Source: Pseudomonas orientalis
GTDB taxonomy: Bacteria > Pseudomonadota > Gammaproteobacteria > Pseudomonadales > Pseudomonadaceae
Direction of reading: 5' to 3'
Assembly: GCF_022807995.1 (NCBI RefSeq)
Contig: NZ_CP094351.1
Location: 4,511,501-4,575,500 of the forward strand
Length of the DNA: 64,000 nt
Part shown: positions 7,835-15,751 of the stretch, one piece after another
How the letters are laid out: each line of letters opens with the position of its first letter
Numbering within the stretch: the stretch's first letter is position 1
The notes under the pieces: generated by a model
What the model saw: the letters and a program-made list of their open reading frames with translations, nothing else
The model's database searches: none
What the model was told of the DNA's origin: nothing
Position numbers and translations under genes: made by a program

Positions 7835-8026
7835 TCATTTGCTTTTCCGCCGACCGGTGGCGCCCAGGGCCAGCAAGCGCAGCTCGGCTTCGGCCAGCAC
7901 CGTGCGCTTGTCGACTTTGTCGAGCTTCTTCCAGGCGCGAATTTCGCGCTTGCTGCGGCCGCAGCCGACGCAGATGTCGTCGCTGAACTTGCAGAGGCTG
8001 ATGCAGGGGTCTTTGGTCGAAGTCAT
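7835..8026 (-). CDS. DUF1289 small cysteine-rich protein
   Basis: 63 residues from ATG 8026 (MTSTKDPCISLCKFSDDICV). Four cysteines at positions 8, 12, 19 and 22 (CISLC...CVGC) fit a small metal site (zinc or Fe-S), followed by a basic helical segment GRSKREIRAWKKLDKVDKR. This is the DUF1289 signature. The function is unknown. A REPIN separates it from scpB, and it sits 144 bases upstream of rluB on the same strand, a gene order commonly seen in Pseudomonas. Confidence 0.85.
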   Translation of the reverse strand: MTSTKDPCISLCKFSDDICVGCGRSKREIRAWKKLDKVDKRTVLAEAELRLLALGATGRRKSK

Positions 8027-8053
8027 AGTTGCTCTCGGACAACGGCGATCAAA

Positions 8054-8145
8054 ATGTGGGAGGGGTCTTGCCCCCGATTGCGGTGTATCAGTGATGGTTG
8101 TGCTGACTGACACACTGCAATCGGGGGCAAGCCCCCTCCCACATT
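8054..8145. repeat. REPIN, family A
   Basis: Head-to-head REP pair between scpB and the DUF1289 gene. The left arm has one substitution (GGGGTCTTG instead of GGGGGCTTG); the right arm is intact. Confidence 0.9.
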
Positions 8146-8153
8146 GGATCGCG

Positions 8154-9068
8154 TCAGTCTTCGAGTTGGCGGCGTTCGTTTTCGATGGCCTCGGCCAGTG
8201 CCCGGGCTTCGTCTTCCTCATCGCTCAGCGGCGGCTGCTCGAGGGCGGCGACGGCGGCCAGCAGTTTTTCGCGGGCATCGGCGACGCCGAGGATGTCTTC
8301 TTCGACGTCGGGCTCGGGCTCAACGTTCACCTGGGTTTGCGGCTCGTCGGCAGCATCGCGCAATAAATCGTCAAAGTCGGTCTTGATCCCCTGCTCCATA
8401 TCGTCCAGTTCCAGCAGCAAAGTATGGAAACTGGTCTCATCCTTGGGCTCCTCCGGCTCGGCACTGGCATCGGCCAGCTCCTGCAGGCCCGCCGGCACCG
8501 GCGCGTCGTCGAAATCCAGCACCGGCTCGGCTTCCATCTCGCGCAGCTCGGCCAACGGCGGCAGGTCGTCGAGGTTTTTCAGATTGAAGTGATCGAGGAA
8601 CACTTTAGTGGTGGCGAACATCGCCGGTTTGCCGGGCACGTCACGGTAGCCGACGATGCGGATCCACTCGCGCTCCAGCAAGGTCTTGACGATATGGCTG
8701 TTGACCGCCACGCCGCGCACGTCTTCGATCTCGCCCCGGGTGATCGGCTGGCGATAGGCGATCAACGCCATGGTTTCCAACATTGCCCGTGAATAACGTT
8801 GCGGGCGTTCTTCCCACAAGCGCCCCACCCACGGGGAAAACTTCTCGCGGATCTGCAGGCGGTAACCCGATGCCACTTCACGCAATTCGAAGGCGCGACC
8901 GTCGCAGGACTTGCGCAGGATCTCCAGCGCCTTCTTGAACACCGGCGGTTCGGGACGCTCGGCCTCTTCAAAGAGTTCGAACAGGCGCTCCAGGGATTGC
9001 GGTTTGCCCGAGGCCAGGAGAAACGCTTCCAGTAAGGGCGCCAGTTCGCGGGGTTCAGTCAGATTCAT
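8154..9068 (-). CDS. scpB: Segregation and condensation protein B
   Basis: 304 residues. The first 180 contain the two winged-helix domains of ScpB, with the typical MALIAYRQPITRGEIEDVRG and FATTKVFLDHFNLKNLDDLP segments. The rest is an acidic extension (EPEEPKDETSF..., EPEPDVEEDILG), which makes it longer than the roughly 200-residue Gram-positive protein but is usual in Pseudomonas. With ScpA it binds the SMC/MksB-type ATPase to condense chromosomes. Its start is 12 bases after the scpA stop, in one operon. A REPIN follows within 10 bases of its stop codon. Confidence 0.93.
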   Translation of the reverse strand: MNLTEPRELAPLLEAFLLASGKPQSLERLFELFEEAERPEPPVFKKALEILRKSCDGRAFELREVASGYRLQIREKFSPWVGRLWEERPQRYSRAMLETMALIAYRQPITRGEIEDVRGVAVNSHIVKTLLEREWIRIVGYRDVPGKPAMFATTKVFLDHFNLKNLDDLPPLAELREMEAEPVLDFDDAPVPAGLQELADASAEPEEPKDETSFHTLLLELDDMEQGIKTDFDDLLRDAADEPQTQVNVEPEPDVEEDILGVADAREKLLAAVAALEQPPLSDEEDEARALAEAIENERRQLED

Positions 9069-9080
9069 CGATTCAACTCG

Positions 9081-9899
9081 TTATTCGGCTCGCGCCCGCA
9101 CATGGATAGCCGCAAACGGCTCATTCTGGACCAGCTCGACCAAGGATTCCTTGACCAGCTCCAGGATCGCCATGAAGGTCACCACCACCCCCAGGCGCCC
9201 TTCTTCTGCGGTGAACAGCGCGACAAACGGCACAAACCCGCCGCCCTTGAGGCGCTCCAGCACATCGCTCATGCGCTCGCGGGTGGACAGGGCTTCGCGG
9301 CTGACCTGATGGCTTTCGAACATATCGCCGCGACGCAGCACCTCGGCCATGGACATCAGCAGCTCTTCAAGGCTGACGTCAGGCAACAATTTGCGCGCGC
9401 GCGCCTCGGGCGCGTCCAGCTTGGGCACCACCACATCCCGGCCTACACGACTCAAACCGTCGATACCTTCGGCTGCGGCCTTGAAGCGCTCGTATTCCTG
9501 CAAGCGCCGAATCAGTTCGGCGCGCGGGTCATCTTCTTCGGCCTCGACCGTCTCCGAGCGCGGCAGCAGCATGCGCGACTTGATCTCGGCGAGCATGGCG
9601 GCCATCACCAGGTATTCGGCAGCCAGTTCCAGGCGCACCGACTGCATCAATTCGACGTAGCCCATGTACTGCCGGGTGATTTCCGCCACGGGAATATCGA
9701 GGATGTTGATGTTCTGTTTGCGAATCAGGTACAGCAGCAAGTCCAGCGGGCCTTCGAAGGCCTCGAGGAAGACTTCCAGAGCGTCGGGCGGGATGTACAG
9801 GTCCAGCGGCATTTCCATGACTGCCTGGCCATAGACCATGGCAAATGGCAGTTCCTGCTGGGCGCCCGCCTGGGGATCGACGGTTTCCACGACCGACAT
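9081..9899 (-). CDS. scpA: Segregation and condensation protein A (kleisin)
   Basis: 272 residues. Family features are the N-terminal FEGPLDLLLYLIRKQNINILD segment that contacts the SMC neck, the YLVMAAMLAEIKSRMLLP helix, and a C-terminal winged helix ending VTFMAILELVKESLVELVQ. An N-terminal extension of about 35 residues precedes the core. ATG 9899 abuts the stop codon of the yciO-like gene with no gap, so translation is probably coupled. It works as the kleisin bridge of the SMC-ScpAB complex. Confidence 0.93.
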   Translation of the reverse strand: MSVVETVDPQAGAQQELPFAMVYGQAVMEMPLDLYIPPDALEVFLEAFEGPLDLLLYLIRKQNINILDIPVAEITRQYMGYVELMQSVRLELAAEYLVMAAMLAEIKSRMLLPRSETVEAEEDDPRAELIRRLQEYERFKAAAEGIDGLSRVGRDVVVPKLDAPEARARKLLPDVSLEELLMSMAEVLRRGDMFESHQVSREALSTRERMSDVLERLKGGGFVPFVALFTAEEGRLGVVVTFMAILELVKESLVELVQNEPFAAIHVRARAE

Positions 9900-10529
9900 T
9901 CAGGCCTCGACCATGAACGGCGTCGGGTCGCCGCAACCCACACGGATCACTTCGGGTTCGCCGTCGGCCAGGTTGATCACCGTGGACGCTTTACCGCCGC
10001 CAAAGCCGCCGTCGATGATCAGATCCACCTGTTTCTCCAGCAACTGGCGCATTTCGTACGGGTCCTCCAGCGGCTCGGTATCGCCCGGCATGATCAACGA
10101 CACGCTCATCAGCGGCTCACCCAACTCGGCCAACAGCGCCAGGGCGATGGGGTGTTCCGGCACGCGCAGGCCGATGGTGCGCTTCTTCGGGTGCAGCAAC
10201 AGGCGCGGCACTTCGCGGGTGGCGTTGAGAATGAAGGTGTAGGGCCCTGGGGTGTGCGCCTTGAGCAGGCGGAAGGTGCCCGTGTCGACCTTGGCGAACA
10301 GCCCCAACTGCGACAAATCACTGCAGATCAGTGCAAAGTTATGATTCTTGTCCAGCTCACGCAGGCGCCTGACCCGCTCGACCGCGCCCTTGTCGCCGAT
10401 CTGGCAACCGATGGCGTAGGACGAATCAGTTGGATAGATCACCACGCCGCCGGCGCGAATGATTTCGACGGCCTGCTTGATCAGACGCGCCTGGGGGTTT
10501 TCCGGATGAATCTGGAAGAATTGACTCAC
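9900..10529 (-). CDS. yciO: YciO / Sua5-family protein (threonylcarbamoyl-AMP synthase-like)
   Basis: 209 residues from GTG 10529 (VSQFFQIHPENPQARLIKQA), the start used by E. coli YciO (MSQFFYIHPDNPQ...). The frame is open further upstream to 10769 but would overlap the PHP gene. The YrdC fold is shown by GGVVIYPTDSSYAIGCQIGD, ELDKNHNFALICSDLSQLG and the TIGLRVPEH segment. TsaC/Sua5 makes threonylcarbamoyl-AMP for the t6A modification of tRNA; YciO paralogs have weaker or different activity, so the exact reaction is uncertain. It lies 13 bases after rnm in the same operon. Confidence 0.88.
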   Translation of the reverse strand: MSQFFQIHPENPQARLIKQAVEIIRAGGVVIYPTDSSYAIGCQIGDKGAVERVRRLRELDKNHNFALICSDLSQLGLFAKVDTGTFRLLKAHTPGPYTFILNATREVPRLLLHPKKRTIGLRVPEHPIALALLAELGEPLMSVSLIMPGDTEPLEDPYEMRQLLEKQVDLIIDGGFGGGKASTVINLADGEPEVIRVGCGDPTPFMVEA

Positions 10530-10542
10530 GTGTTCTACCTGT

Positions 10543-11406
10543 TCAGACGGTGGCAATAATGGGGTCATGCTTGAATCGCCCCCATAACAGCGGCAGGTCT
10601 TCCGGAACCTGGCGATACTCGCCGATCTCGGACCAGCCGCCCGGGCCATGAAAGTCACTGCCGGCACTGACCAGCAGACCAAATTCGCGCGCCAGGATCG
10701 CCAGGCTGCCGACCTGCTCGGCGGGTTGATGCCCGTTGACCACTTCGATCGCGTGACCACCCGCTCCAATATAGTCGCCGATCAGCTTGCGACGCTTGCT
10801 GCGGGTAAAGTCGTAATGCCAGGGATGCGCCAGACTGACCCAGGCCCCGGCGGCCCGCAGGGTGCCGACGGTGTCTTCCAGGGTCGGCCAATGTTGCTTC
10901 ACATCGCCCAGCTTGCCCGCGCCCAACCATTTACGGAAGGCTTCGGCGCGGTCCTTGACGAACCCCTCACGCACCATCCAGTCGGCAAAGTGCGGACGGG
11001 CCGGTGCGTTACCGCTGTCGCCCAGTTCCTGCTGGATGGCGCGGGCGCCGTCAAGGGCGCCGGGCATGCCTTTAAGGCTGAGCTTGCGGCTTATTTCCTC
11101 GGACCGCAGCCAGCGGCCATCGTGCAATTGGGCGATGGCGGCCACCAGGGCGGGGGCGTTCTGCTCGAAACCGTAGCCGAGTACATGAATGGTGGCGCCG
11201 CCCCAGGTGCAGGACAATTCCACGCCGTTGACCAGTTGCATACCCAAAGCATGGGCCGCCGTGCGGGCCTCATCGAGGCCTTCGAGGGTGTCGTGGTCGG
11301 TCAGCGACAGGACTCGCACGCCTTTTTCAAACGCACGCGCAACCAGTACCGCAGGCGCCAGGGCGCCGTCGGAGGCCGTGCTGTGGCAGTGCAAATCAAC
11401 ATTCAC
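10543..11406 (-). CDS. rnm: PHP-family 5'-3' exoribonuclease / nucleotidase RNase AM
   Basis: 287 residues from GTG 11406 (VNVDLHCHSTASDGALAP), giving the usual family start; a TTG at 11448 is in frame but less likely. Metal-ligand motifs of the PHP fold are visible: DLHCHSTASDG, SLTDHDTLEG, LAHPWHYDF and SAGSDFHGPGG. The E. coli homologue YciV trims 5' ends of rRNA and hydrolyses 3',5'-nucleoside bisphosphates. It is the first gene of the rnm-yciO-scpA-scpB operon and is divergent from yciB, with 87 bp between the two start codons. Confidence 0.88.
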   Translation of the reverse strand: MNVDLHCHSTASDGALAPAVLVARAFEKGVRVLSLTDHDTLEGLDEARTAAHALGMQLVNGVELSCTWGGATIHVLGYGFEQNAPALVAAIAQLHDGRWLRSEEISRKLSLKGMPGALDGARAIQQELGDSGNAPARPHFADWMVREGFVKDRAEAFRKWLGAGKLGDVKQHWPTLEDTVGTLRAAGAWVSLAHPWHYDFTRSKRRKLIGDYIGAGGHAIEVVNGHQPAEQVGSLAILAREFGLLVSAGSDFHGPGGWSEIGEYRQVPEDLPLLWGRFKHDPIIATV

Positions 11407-11493
11407 GGGAGTGTGTAACCTCAAGTCAGCTGGCGCTATCGCAACCAAGGATGTTTGTTATTATGCCGCCACATCCAGCTTCTGGCTCTTACT

Positions 11494-12090
11494 GTGAAAC
11501 AATTCATCGACTTCATCCCGTTGTTGCTGTTTTTCATCGTCACCAAGCTCGACCCCAGGGTCATCGATATCGCCGGTCACGAACTGTCGTTCGGCGGCAT
11601 CTACAGCGCCACCGCCGTGCTGATCATCAGCTCCATCGTGGTGTACGGCGCCATCTTCATCTCCCAGCGCAAGCTGGAAAAAAGCCAGTGGCTGACCCTC
11701 GTCGCCTGCCTGGTGTTCGGCGGCCTGACCCTGGCCTTCCACAGCGAAACCTTCCTCAAATGGAAAGCTCCGGTGGTCAACTGGCTGTTTGCCCTGGTCT
11801 TCATCGGTAGCCACTTCATTGGCGACCGCCTGCTGATCAAGCGGATCATGGGCCACGCGCTGACCTTGCCGGAGCCGATCTGGGTACGCTTGAACGTGGC
11901 CTGGATCGTGTTCTTCATTTTCTGCGGTGCCGCCAATCTGTTCGTGGCCTTTACCTTTCAAGACTACTGGGTGGACTTCAAGGTGTTCGGCAGCCTGGCC
12001 ATGACCCTGCTGTTCCTGGTCGGCCAGGGTATCTACCTGTCGCGCCACCTGCATGACACTGCCGCCACCACGCCGAAAACCGAGGACTGA
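11494..12090 (+). CDS. yciB: Inner-membrane septation/intermembrane protein YciB
   Basis: 198 residues from GTG 11494 (VKQFIDFIPLLLFFIVTKLD), the conserved family start; the longer frame from 11455 would run into the divergent promoter. Five to six hydrophobic segments, with family motifs WKAPVVNWLFALVFIGSHFIG and VWVRLN-type WVRLNVAWIVFFIFCG. YciB/IspZ proteins sit in the inner membrane and interact with cell elongation and division components; loss disturbs septation in Shigella. yciI follows after 1 base, so the two are cotranscribed. Confidence 0.92.
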   Translation: MKQFIDFIPLLLFFIVTKLDPRVIDIAGHELSFGGIYSATAVLIISSIVVYGAIFISQRKLEKSQWLTLVACLVFGGLTLAFHSETFLKWKAPVVNWLFALVFIGSHFIGDRLLIKRIMGHALTLPEPIWVRLNVAWIVFFIFCGAANLFVAFTFQDYWVDFKVFGSLAMTLLFLVGQGIYLSRHLHDTAATTPKTED

Positions 12091-12091
12091 C

Positions 12092-12391
12092 ATGCTCTAC
12101 GCCATCATTGCCACCGATGTTGCCAATTCGCTGGAAAAACGCCTGAGCGTGCGCCCGGCCCATGTCGAGCGCCTCAAGCAGTTGCAAGCCGAAGGCCGCG
12201 TCGTACTGGCCGGCCCGCACCCGGCCGTCGACAGCAACGACCCGGGCGACGCGGGTTTCACCGGCAGCCTGATCGTTGCCGAGTTCGCGTCCCTGGCCGA
12301 TGCCCAGGCGTGGGCCAAGGCTGATCCGTATGTGGCGGCGGGTGTCTACGCTGATGTGGTGATCAAGCCGTTCAAGCAAGTCCTGCCCTGA
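12092..12391 (+). CDS. yciI: YciI family protein
   Basis: 99 residues, starting MLYAIIATDVANSLEKRLSV. The ferredoxin-like YciI fold is recognised from RPAHVERLKQLQAEGRVVLAGPHP, containing the conserved His, and FTGSLIVAEFASLADAQAWA. It is a stand-alone dimeric alpha-beta protein related to muconolactone isomerase-like enzymes. Its substrate is unknown. ATG 12092 overlaps the vicinity of the yciB stop (TGACATG), indicating coupling. A 14-bp hairpin follows the stop. Confidence 0.9.
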   Translation: MLYAIIATDVANSLEKRLSVRPAHVERLKQLQAEGRVVLAGPHPAVDSNDPGDAGFTGSLIVAEFASLADAQAWAKADPYVAAGVYADVVIKPFKQVLP

Positions 12392-12395
12392 GTCC

Positions 12396-12428
12396 GGTTG
12401 CGCCGAACCTGAACGGTTCGGCGCAACC
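12396..12428 (+). terminator. Strong 14-bp hairpin after yciI
   Basis: GGTTGCGCCGAACC (12396-12409) pairs perfectly with 12415-12428 around TGAAC. A short T-rich stretch (CTCATTATT) follows. It is the likely end of the yciBI transcript. Confidence 0.7.
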
Positions 12429-12496
12429 CGATGGCTCATTATTCCCGGTAACCTGCCGACAACATTCTGAATATTCGTGTGGAATCAGGAGTTCCG

Positions 12497-12904
12497 ATGC
12501 GCTTACGTCAGTTGTGTCTGTTGACAGTGTTAATGATCGGGGCGACGGCCCAGGCTGAAGAGCTCTCCAATGGTGGCAGCTCCACGCCGCTGTCCTTGAG
12601 TGCCGGTAGCCAGATCACCGAATTGCAGCAACGCTTGAAAGAAAGCGAGGGGCTGCGCGAAGCACTGAGCAAGCAACTGCAAAGCGCGCAATCGAGCCAG
12701 GAAAGCGCGCAACTGAGTCGCTTGCGCCAGGAGAACCAACGCCTGGCCCAGCAACTCAAAGAGACACAGGGCGGCGCCTTGACCCGATGGCTGACCGAGC
12801 AGCAGCAATGGTTTGTCATCGGCGCGGCCGTCGCACTGATCGCCCTGCTGTGCGGCATTTTTGCCAGCGGTGGGCACCGTCGTCGTCGACAATGGCTAAA
12901 TTGA
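12497..12904 (+). CDS. Secreted coiled-coil protein with C-terminal membrane anchor
   Basis: 135 residues from ATG 12497, preceded by AGGAG. Residues 1-20 are a signal peptide (MRLRQLCLLTVLMIGATAQA). Residues about 40-95 form a charged coiled coil (ITELQQRLKESEGLREALSK, SRLRQENQRLAQQLKE). A transmembrane helix WFVIGAAVALIALLCGIFAS is followed by the basic tail GGHRRRRQWLN. The layout matches the C-terminal half of YgiM-type proteins without the SH3 domain. It ends 7 bases before cpxR, so it belongs to the Cpx operon; PA3203 next to P. aeruginosa cpxR may be the counterpart. The function is unknown. Confidence 0.75.
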   Translation: MRLRQLCLLTVLMIGATAQAEELSNGGSSTPLSLSAGSQITELQQRLKESEGLREALSKQLQSAQSSQESAQLSRLRQENQRLAQQLKETQGGALTRWLTEQQQWFVIGAAVALIALLCGIFASGGHRRRRQWLN

Positions 12905-12911
12905 GTGAGTC

Positions 12912-13589
12912 ATGAGCGAGCTGTTACTGATAGATGATGACCAGGAGCTCTGTGAGCTGCTGACCAGTTGGCTGAGCCAGGAAGGTTTCCAGGTGCGCGC
13001 CTGCCATGACGGCTCCAGCGCCCGCAAGGCCTTGGCCGAAGCCGCTCCGGCGGCGGTGGTGCTCGATGTGATGCTGCCCGACGGCAGCGGCCTGGAGTTG
13101 CTCAAGCAGTTGCGCAACGACCACCCGGAATTGCCGGTGCTGATGCTCTCGGCCAGGGGCGAACCCCTGGACCGCATCCTCGGCCTGGAACTGGGTGCCG
13201 ACGATTACCTGGCCAAGCCATGCGACCCGCGCGAACTCACCGCACGCTTGCGCGCCGTGCTGCGCCGCAGCCACCCGGCAGCCGTGTCGACCCAACTTGA
13301 GCTGGGCGATCTGTGCTTCAGCCCGGTGCGCGGGGTGGTCAGCATCGACGAGCAGGAATTTACCCTGACGGTCTCCGAAAGCCGCCTGCTCGAAGCTTTG
13401 CTGCGCCAACCCGGCGAACCACTGGATAAGCAGGAACTGGCGCAGATCGCCCTGGGCCGCAAGTTGACCCTGTACGATCGCAGCCTGGATATGCACGTGA
13501 GCAACCTGCGCAAGAAGATCGGCCCGCACCCGGACGGTCGGCCGCGGATCGTGGCGCTGCGCAGTCGCGGTTACTACTACAGCCTCTAA
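12912..13589 (+). CDS. cpxR: Envelope-stress response regulator CpxR
   Basis: 225 residues. The receiver domain has the acidic pocket DDD (8-10), phospho-acceptor D52 (VVLDVMLPDGSG) and the conserved lysine in DDYLAKPCDPREL. An OmpR/PhoB winged helix follows (ESRLLEALLRQPGEPLDKQEL ... SLDMHVSNLRKKIG). Its position next to a Spy-like chaperone and a CpxA-type kinase identifies it as the Pseudomonas CpxR. It activates periplasmic folding and efflux genes. The REP-containing spacer after it separates cpxR from the chaperone gene, which has its own candidate CpxR box. Confidence 0.88.
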   Translation: MSELLLIDDDQELCELLTSWLSQEGFQVRACHDGSSARKALAEAAPAAVVLDVMLPDGSGLELLKQLRNDHPELPVLMLSARGEPLDRILGLELGADDYLAKPCDPRELTARLRAVLRRSHPAAVSTQLELGDLCFSPVRGVVSIDEQEFTLTVSESRLLEALLRQPGEPLDKQELAQIALGRKLTLYDRSLDMHVSNLRKKIGPHPDGRPRIVALRSRGYYYSL

Positions 13590-13610
13590 ACACAACTCAC
13601 GCCCGCCCTC

Positions 13611-13725
13611 TGTAGGAGCGAGCTTGCTCGCGAAGACCGCAAAGGCACCGCATTCAATCAGAATGCCAGCGTTATCGTTGACGTTTTTCGCGAGCAAGAA
13701 CTAGGCGTCCCCCTCGCTCCTACAG
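13611..13725. repeat. REP pair, family B, right arm interrupted
   Basis: The left arm TGTAGGAGCGAGCTTGCTCG is intact. The right arm reads CGAGCAAG, then 14 unrelated bases (13699-13712), then CTCGCTCCTACA. The spacer GCGTTATCGTTGACGTTTTT is shared with the copy at 53883. Confidence 0.9.
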
Positions 13726-13734
13726 AGTTTTATC

Positions 13735-13750
13735 TTTACCCAAGCTTTAC
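13735..13750 (-). promoter_or_regulatory. Candidate CpxR box upstream of the Spy-like gene
   Basis: On the minus strand GTAAA-N6-GTAAA; the E. coli CpxR consensus is two GTAAA half-sites about 5 bases apart. It lies 81 bases upstream of the Spy-like start codon. Confidence 0.5.
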
Positions 13751-13830
13751 GCTCCCCTGACCGCCGCTGACCTTGATCTCCTTAATCTACTCACATCCGG
13801 ACTCACCGGAACAGAGACAGGAGAATCACC

Positions 13831-14298
13831 ATGCGCAAGACCCTTATCGCTTTGATGTTCGCCGCCGCACTGCCTGCCGTCGCCATGGCCGCCCTGCCGG
13901 AAGGTCCAGGCCCTGGCCCGATGGGCGGCCCGGAAGGCCACATGATGGGTGGCCCGGGTCACGGTGAACACGGCCCGCGTGGTAAAGGCGGCCCGTTCAG
14001 CCAACTGGATCTGAGCAAGGAACAACGCGAGCAGATCCGCAAGTTGATGGGTGACCAATGGCACGCTCGCAAAGACCTGACCCAGAAGTACCTGGACAAA
14101 CTGCCAGCCGCTGACCAGAAAGCCATGCAGGACGAGATCGCCGCCGGCAAGCAGAAAACCCAGGCCGATATCCGCGCCATACTCAAGCCCGACCAGCAGA
14201 AGAAGTTCGACGAGATCGTCAAGCAACAAGAGCAGCGTCGCGCCGAATGGAAGGAATTCCAGGCCTGGAAAGCGCAACAGCCGCAAAAAGCGCAATAA
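13831..14298 (+). CDS. Spy/CpxP-family periplasmic chaperone
   Basis: 155 residues with a signal peptide (MRKTLIALMFAAALPAVAMA, cleavage about residue 20). A Gly/Pro/His/Met-rich linker (GPMGGPEGHMMGGPGHGEHG) could bind metal. Two LTxxQ-like segments follow: LSKEQREQIRKLMGDQ and LKPDQQKKFDEIVKQQEQR, typical of Spy and CpxP. Spy proteins are cradle-shaped, ATP-independent chaperones of the periplasm, and CpxP also restrains the sensor CpxA. It lies between cpxR and cpxA; the hairpin at 14320 probably reduces read-through into cpxA. ATG 13831 follows AGACAGGAGAATCACC. Confidence 0.88.
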   Translation: MRKTLIALMFAAALPAVAMAALPEGPGPGPMGGPEGHMMGGPGHGEHGPRGKGGPFSQLDLSKEQREQIRKLMGDQWHARKDLTQKYLDKLPAADQKAMQDEIAAGKQKTQADIRAILKPDQQKKFDEIVKQQEQRRAEWKEFQAWKAQQPQKAQ

Positions 14299-14319
14299 TG
14301 CCCCAGCGTTAATGCTCCC

Positions 14320-14349
14320 AGCCCAGTGGCCCCCCGCCGCTGGGCTTTT
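14320..14349 (+). terminator. Intrinsic terminator/attenuator between Spy-like gene and cpxA
   Basis: AGCCCAG (14320-14326) pairs with CTGGGCT (14340-14346) followed by TTTT. It ends 18 bases before the cpxA start. Confidence 0.75.
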
Positions 14350-14367
14350 CCTGTTTGAGGGTTTCCT

Positions 14368-15714
14368 GTGCGGTCATTGTTCTGGCGCATCCTGGCGAGT
14401 TTCTGGTTGGCCATCGCCCTGGTTGCCGGGTTGTCGATCCTGCTGGGGCATATGCTGAACCAGGACGCCTGGATTCTCAGCCGCCATCCGGGCCTCAACA
14501 ACCTGGCGCAGGAGTGGACGCAACTCTACGAAGCCCAAGGCGAAGAGGCAGCCCAGGACTTGCTGCAGCAACGCAAGCGCCAGTACCACATTGACGTGCA
14601 AGTGCTCAACGAAGGCGGCGAGCCGGTGGTACGCGGCACCTTCCCGCGTCGCGCCGCCGCCTTCGAAGCCCGGCAGAATGACAGCCAGGACGGCCATCTG
14701 CCCTGGCGGCGCCTGACCGCCGAATACACCAGCGAAAAAACCGGGGACACCTACCTGCTGATCTATCGCATTCCTCATCCGGAGCTGGACGCCTGGCACC
14801 GCAGCAGCCTGTTGTGGCCGTTCAGCGCCCTGGCCATTGCCTTGGTCGTACTGACACTGTTCAGCCTGTTGGTGACCCTGTCCATCACCCGACCCTTAAG
14901 CCGACTGCGCGGTGCGGTGCATGACCTGGGCCAAGCCACGTACCAGCAGAACAGCCTGGCGCAACTGGCCAACCGCCGTGATGAATTCGGCGTGCTGGCC
15001 ACCGACTTCAACCGCATGGGCGCCCGCCTGCAAAGCCTGATCGGCAGCCAGCGCCAACTGTTGCGCGACGTTTCCCACGAGCTGCGCTCGCCCCTGGCCC
15101 GCCTGCGTATCGCCCTGGCCCTGGCCGAGCGTGCCAGCTCCGAAGAACGGGAAAAACTCTGGCCGCGCCTGACCCGCGAATGCGACCGCCTGGAAGCCCT
15201 GATCAGTGAAATTCTGGTGCTGGCCCGGGTGGACGCAGACAATGCCAGCGCCGAAGAGTTCGACCTCAACCCGCTGCTCAACACGCTGCAAAAGGACGCC
15301 CAGCTCAGCGCGCCGGAGCAAGAGGTGCAACTGACGGCTGAACCCGACCTGCGCCTCAAGGGTTGGCCGACCATGATCGAGCGCGCCGTGGATAACCTGC
15401 TGCGCAATGCCCAGCGCTTCAACCCGGCCGGCCAACCCATCGAGTTGCATGCGCAGCGGCACGGCGAACGGATCCTGATCAGCGTGCGCGATCACGGCCC
15501 CGGCGTTGAAGCCGAGCACCTGAGCCAACTGGGCGAGCCGTTCTACCGTGCACCCGGCCAGACAGCCCAAGGTCACGGCCTGGGCCTGGCGATTGCCCGT
15601 CGCGCCGCCGAACGTCACGGCGGCCAACTGATCCTGGCCAATCATCCGGGCGGCGGCTTTGTAGCCAGTGTCGAACTGCCGTTGGTGCCCGGGGTTGCCA
15701 CATCGGCCGGATGA
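14368..15714 (+). CDS. cpxA: Sensor histidine kinase CpxA (CpxS)
   Basis: 448 residues from GTG 14368. Transmembrane helix 1 is at about 5-27, a periplasmic sensor follows to about 148, and transmembrane helix 2 is LWPFSALAIALVVLTLFSLL. The HAMP domain contains SITRPLSRLRGAVHDLGQ. The H-box is LLRDVSHELRSPLARLRIAL, with the phosphorylated histidine in SHELRSP. The ATPase boxes are DNLLRNAQRFNP (N), VRDHGPGV (G1) and GHGLGLAIARR (G2). It signals to CpxR in response to envelope damage. The start lies 69 bases after the chaperone gene. Confidence 0.9.
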   Translation: MRSLFWRILASFWLAIALVAGLSILLGHMLNQDAWILSRHPGLNNLAQEWTQLYEAQGEEAAQDLLQQRKRQYHIDVQVLNEGGEPVVRGTFPRRAAAFEARQNDSQDGHLPWRRLTAEYTSEKTGDTYLLIYRIPHPELDAWHRSSLLWPFSALAIALVVLTLFSLLVTLSITRPLSRLRGAVHDLGQATYQQNSLAQLANRRDEFGVLATDFNRMGARLQSLIGSQRQLLRDVSHELRSPLARLRIALALAERASSEEREKLWPRLTRECDRLEALISEILVLARVDADNASAEEFDLNPLLNTLQKDAQLSAPEQEVQLTAEPDLRLKGWPTMIERAVDNLLRNAQRFNPAGQPIELHAQRHGERILISVRDHGPGVEAEHLSQLGEPFYRAPGQTAQGHGLGLAIARRAAERHGGQLILANHPGGGFVASVELPLVPGVATSAG

Positions 15715-15751
15715 TCTTCTATAGTTGCCCTTCTCTTACGGAGGGCCTTCG

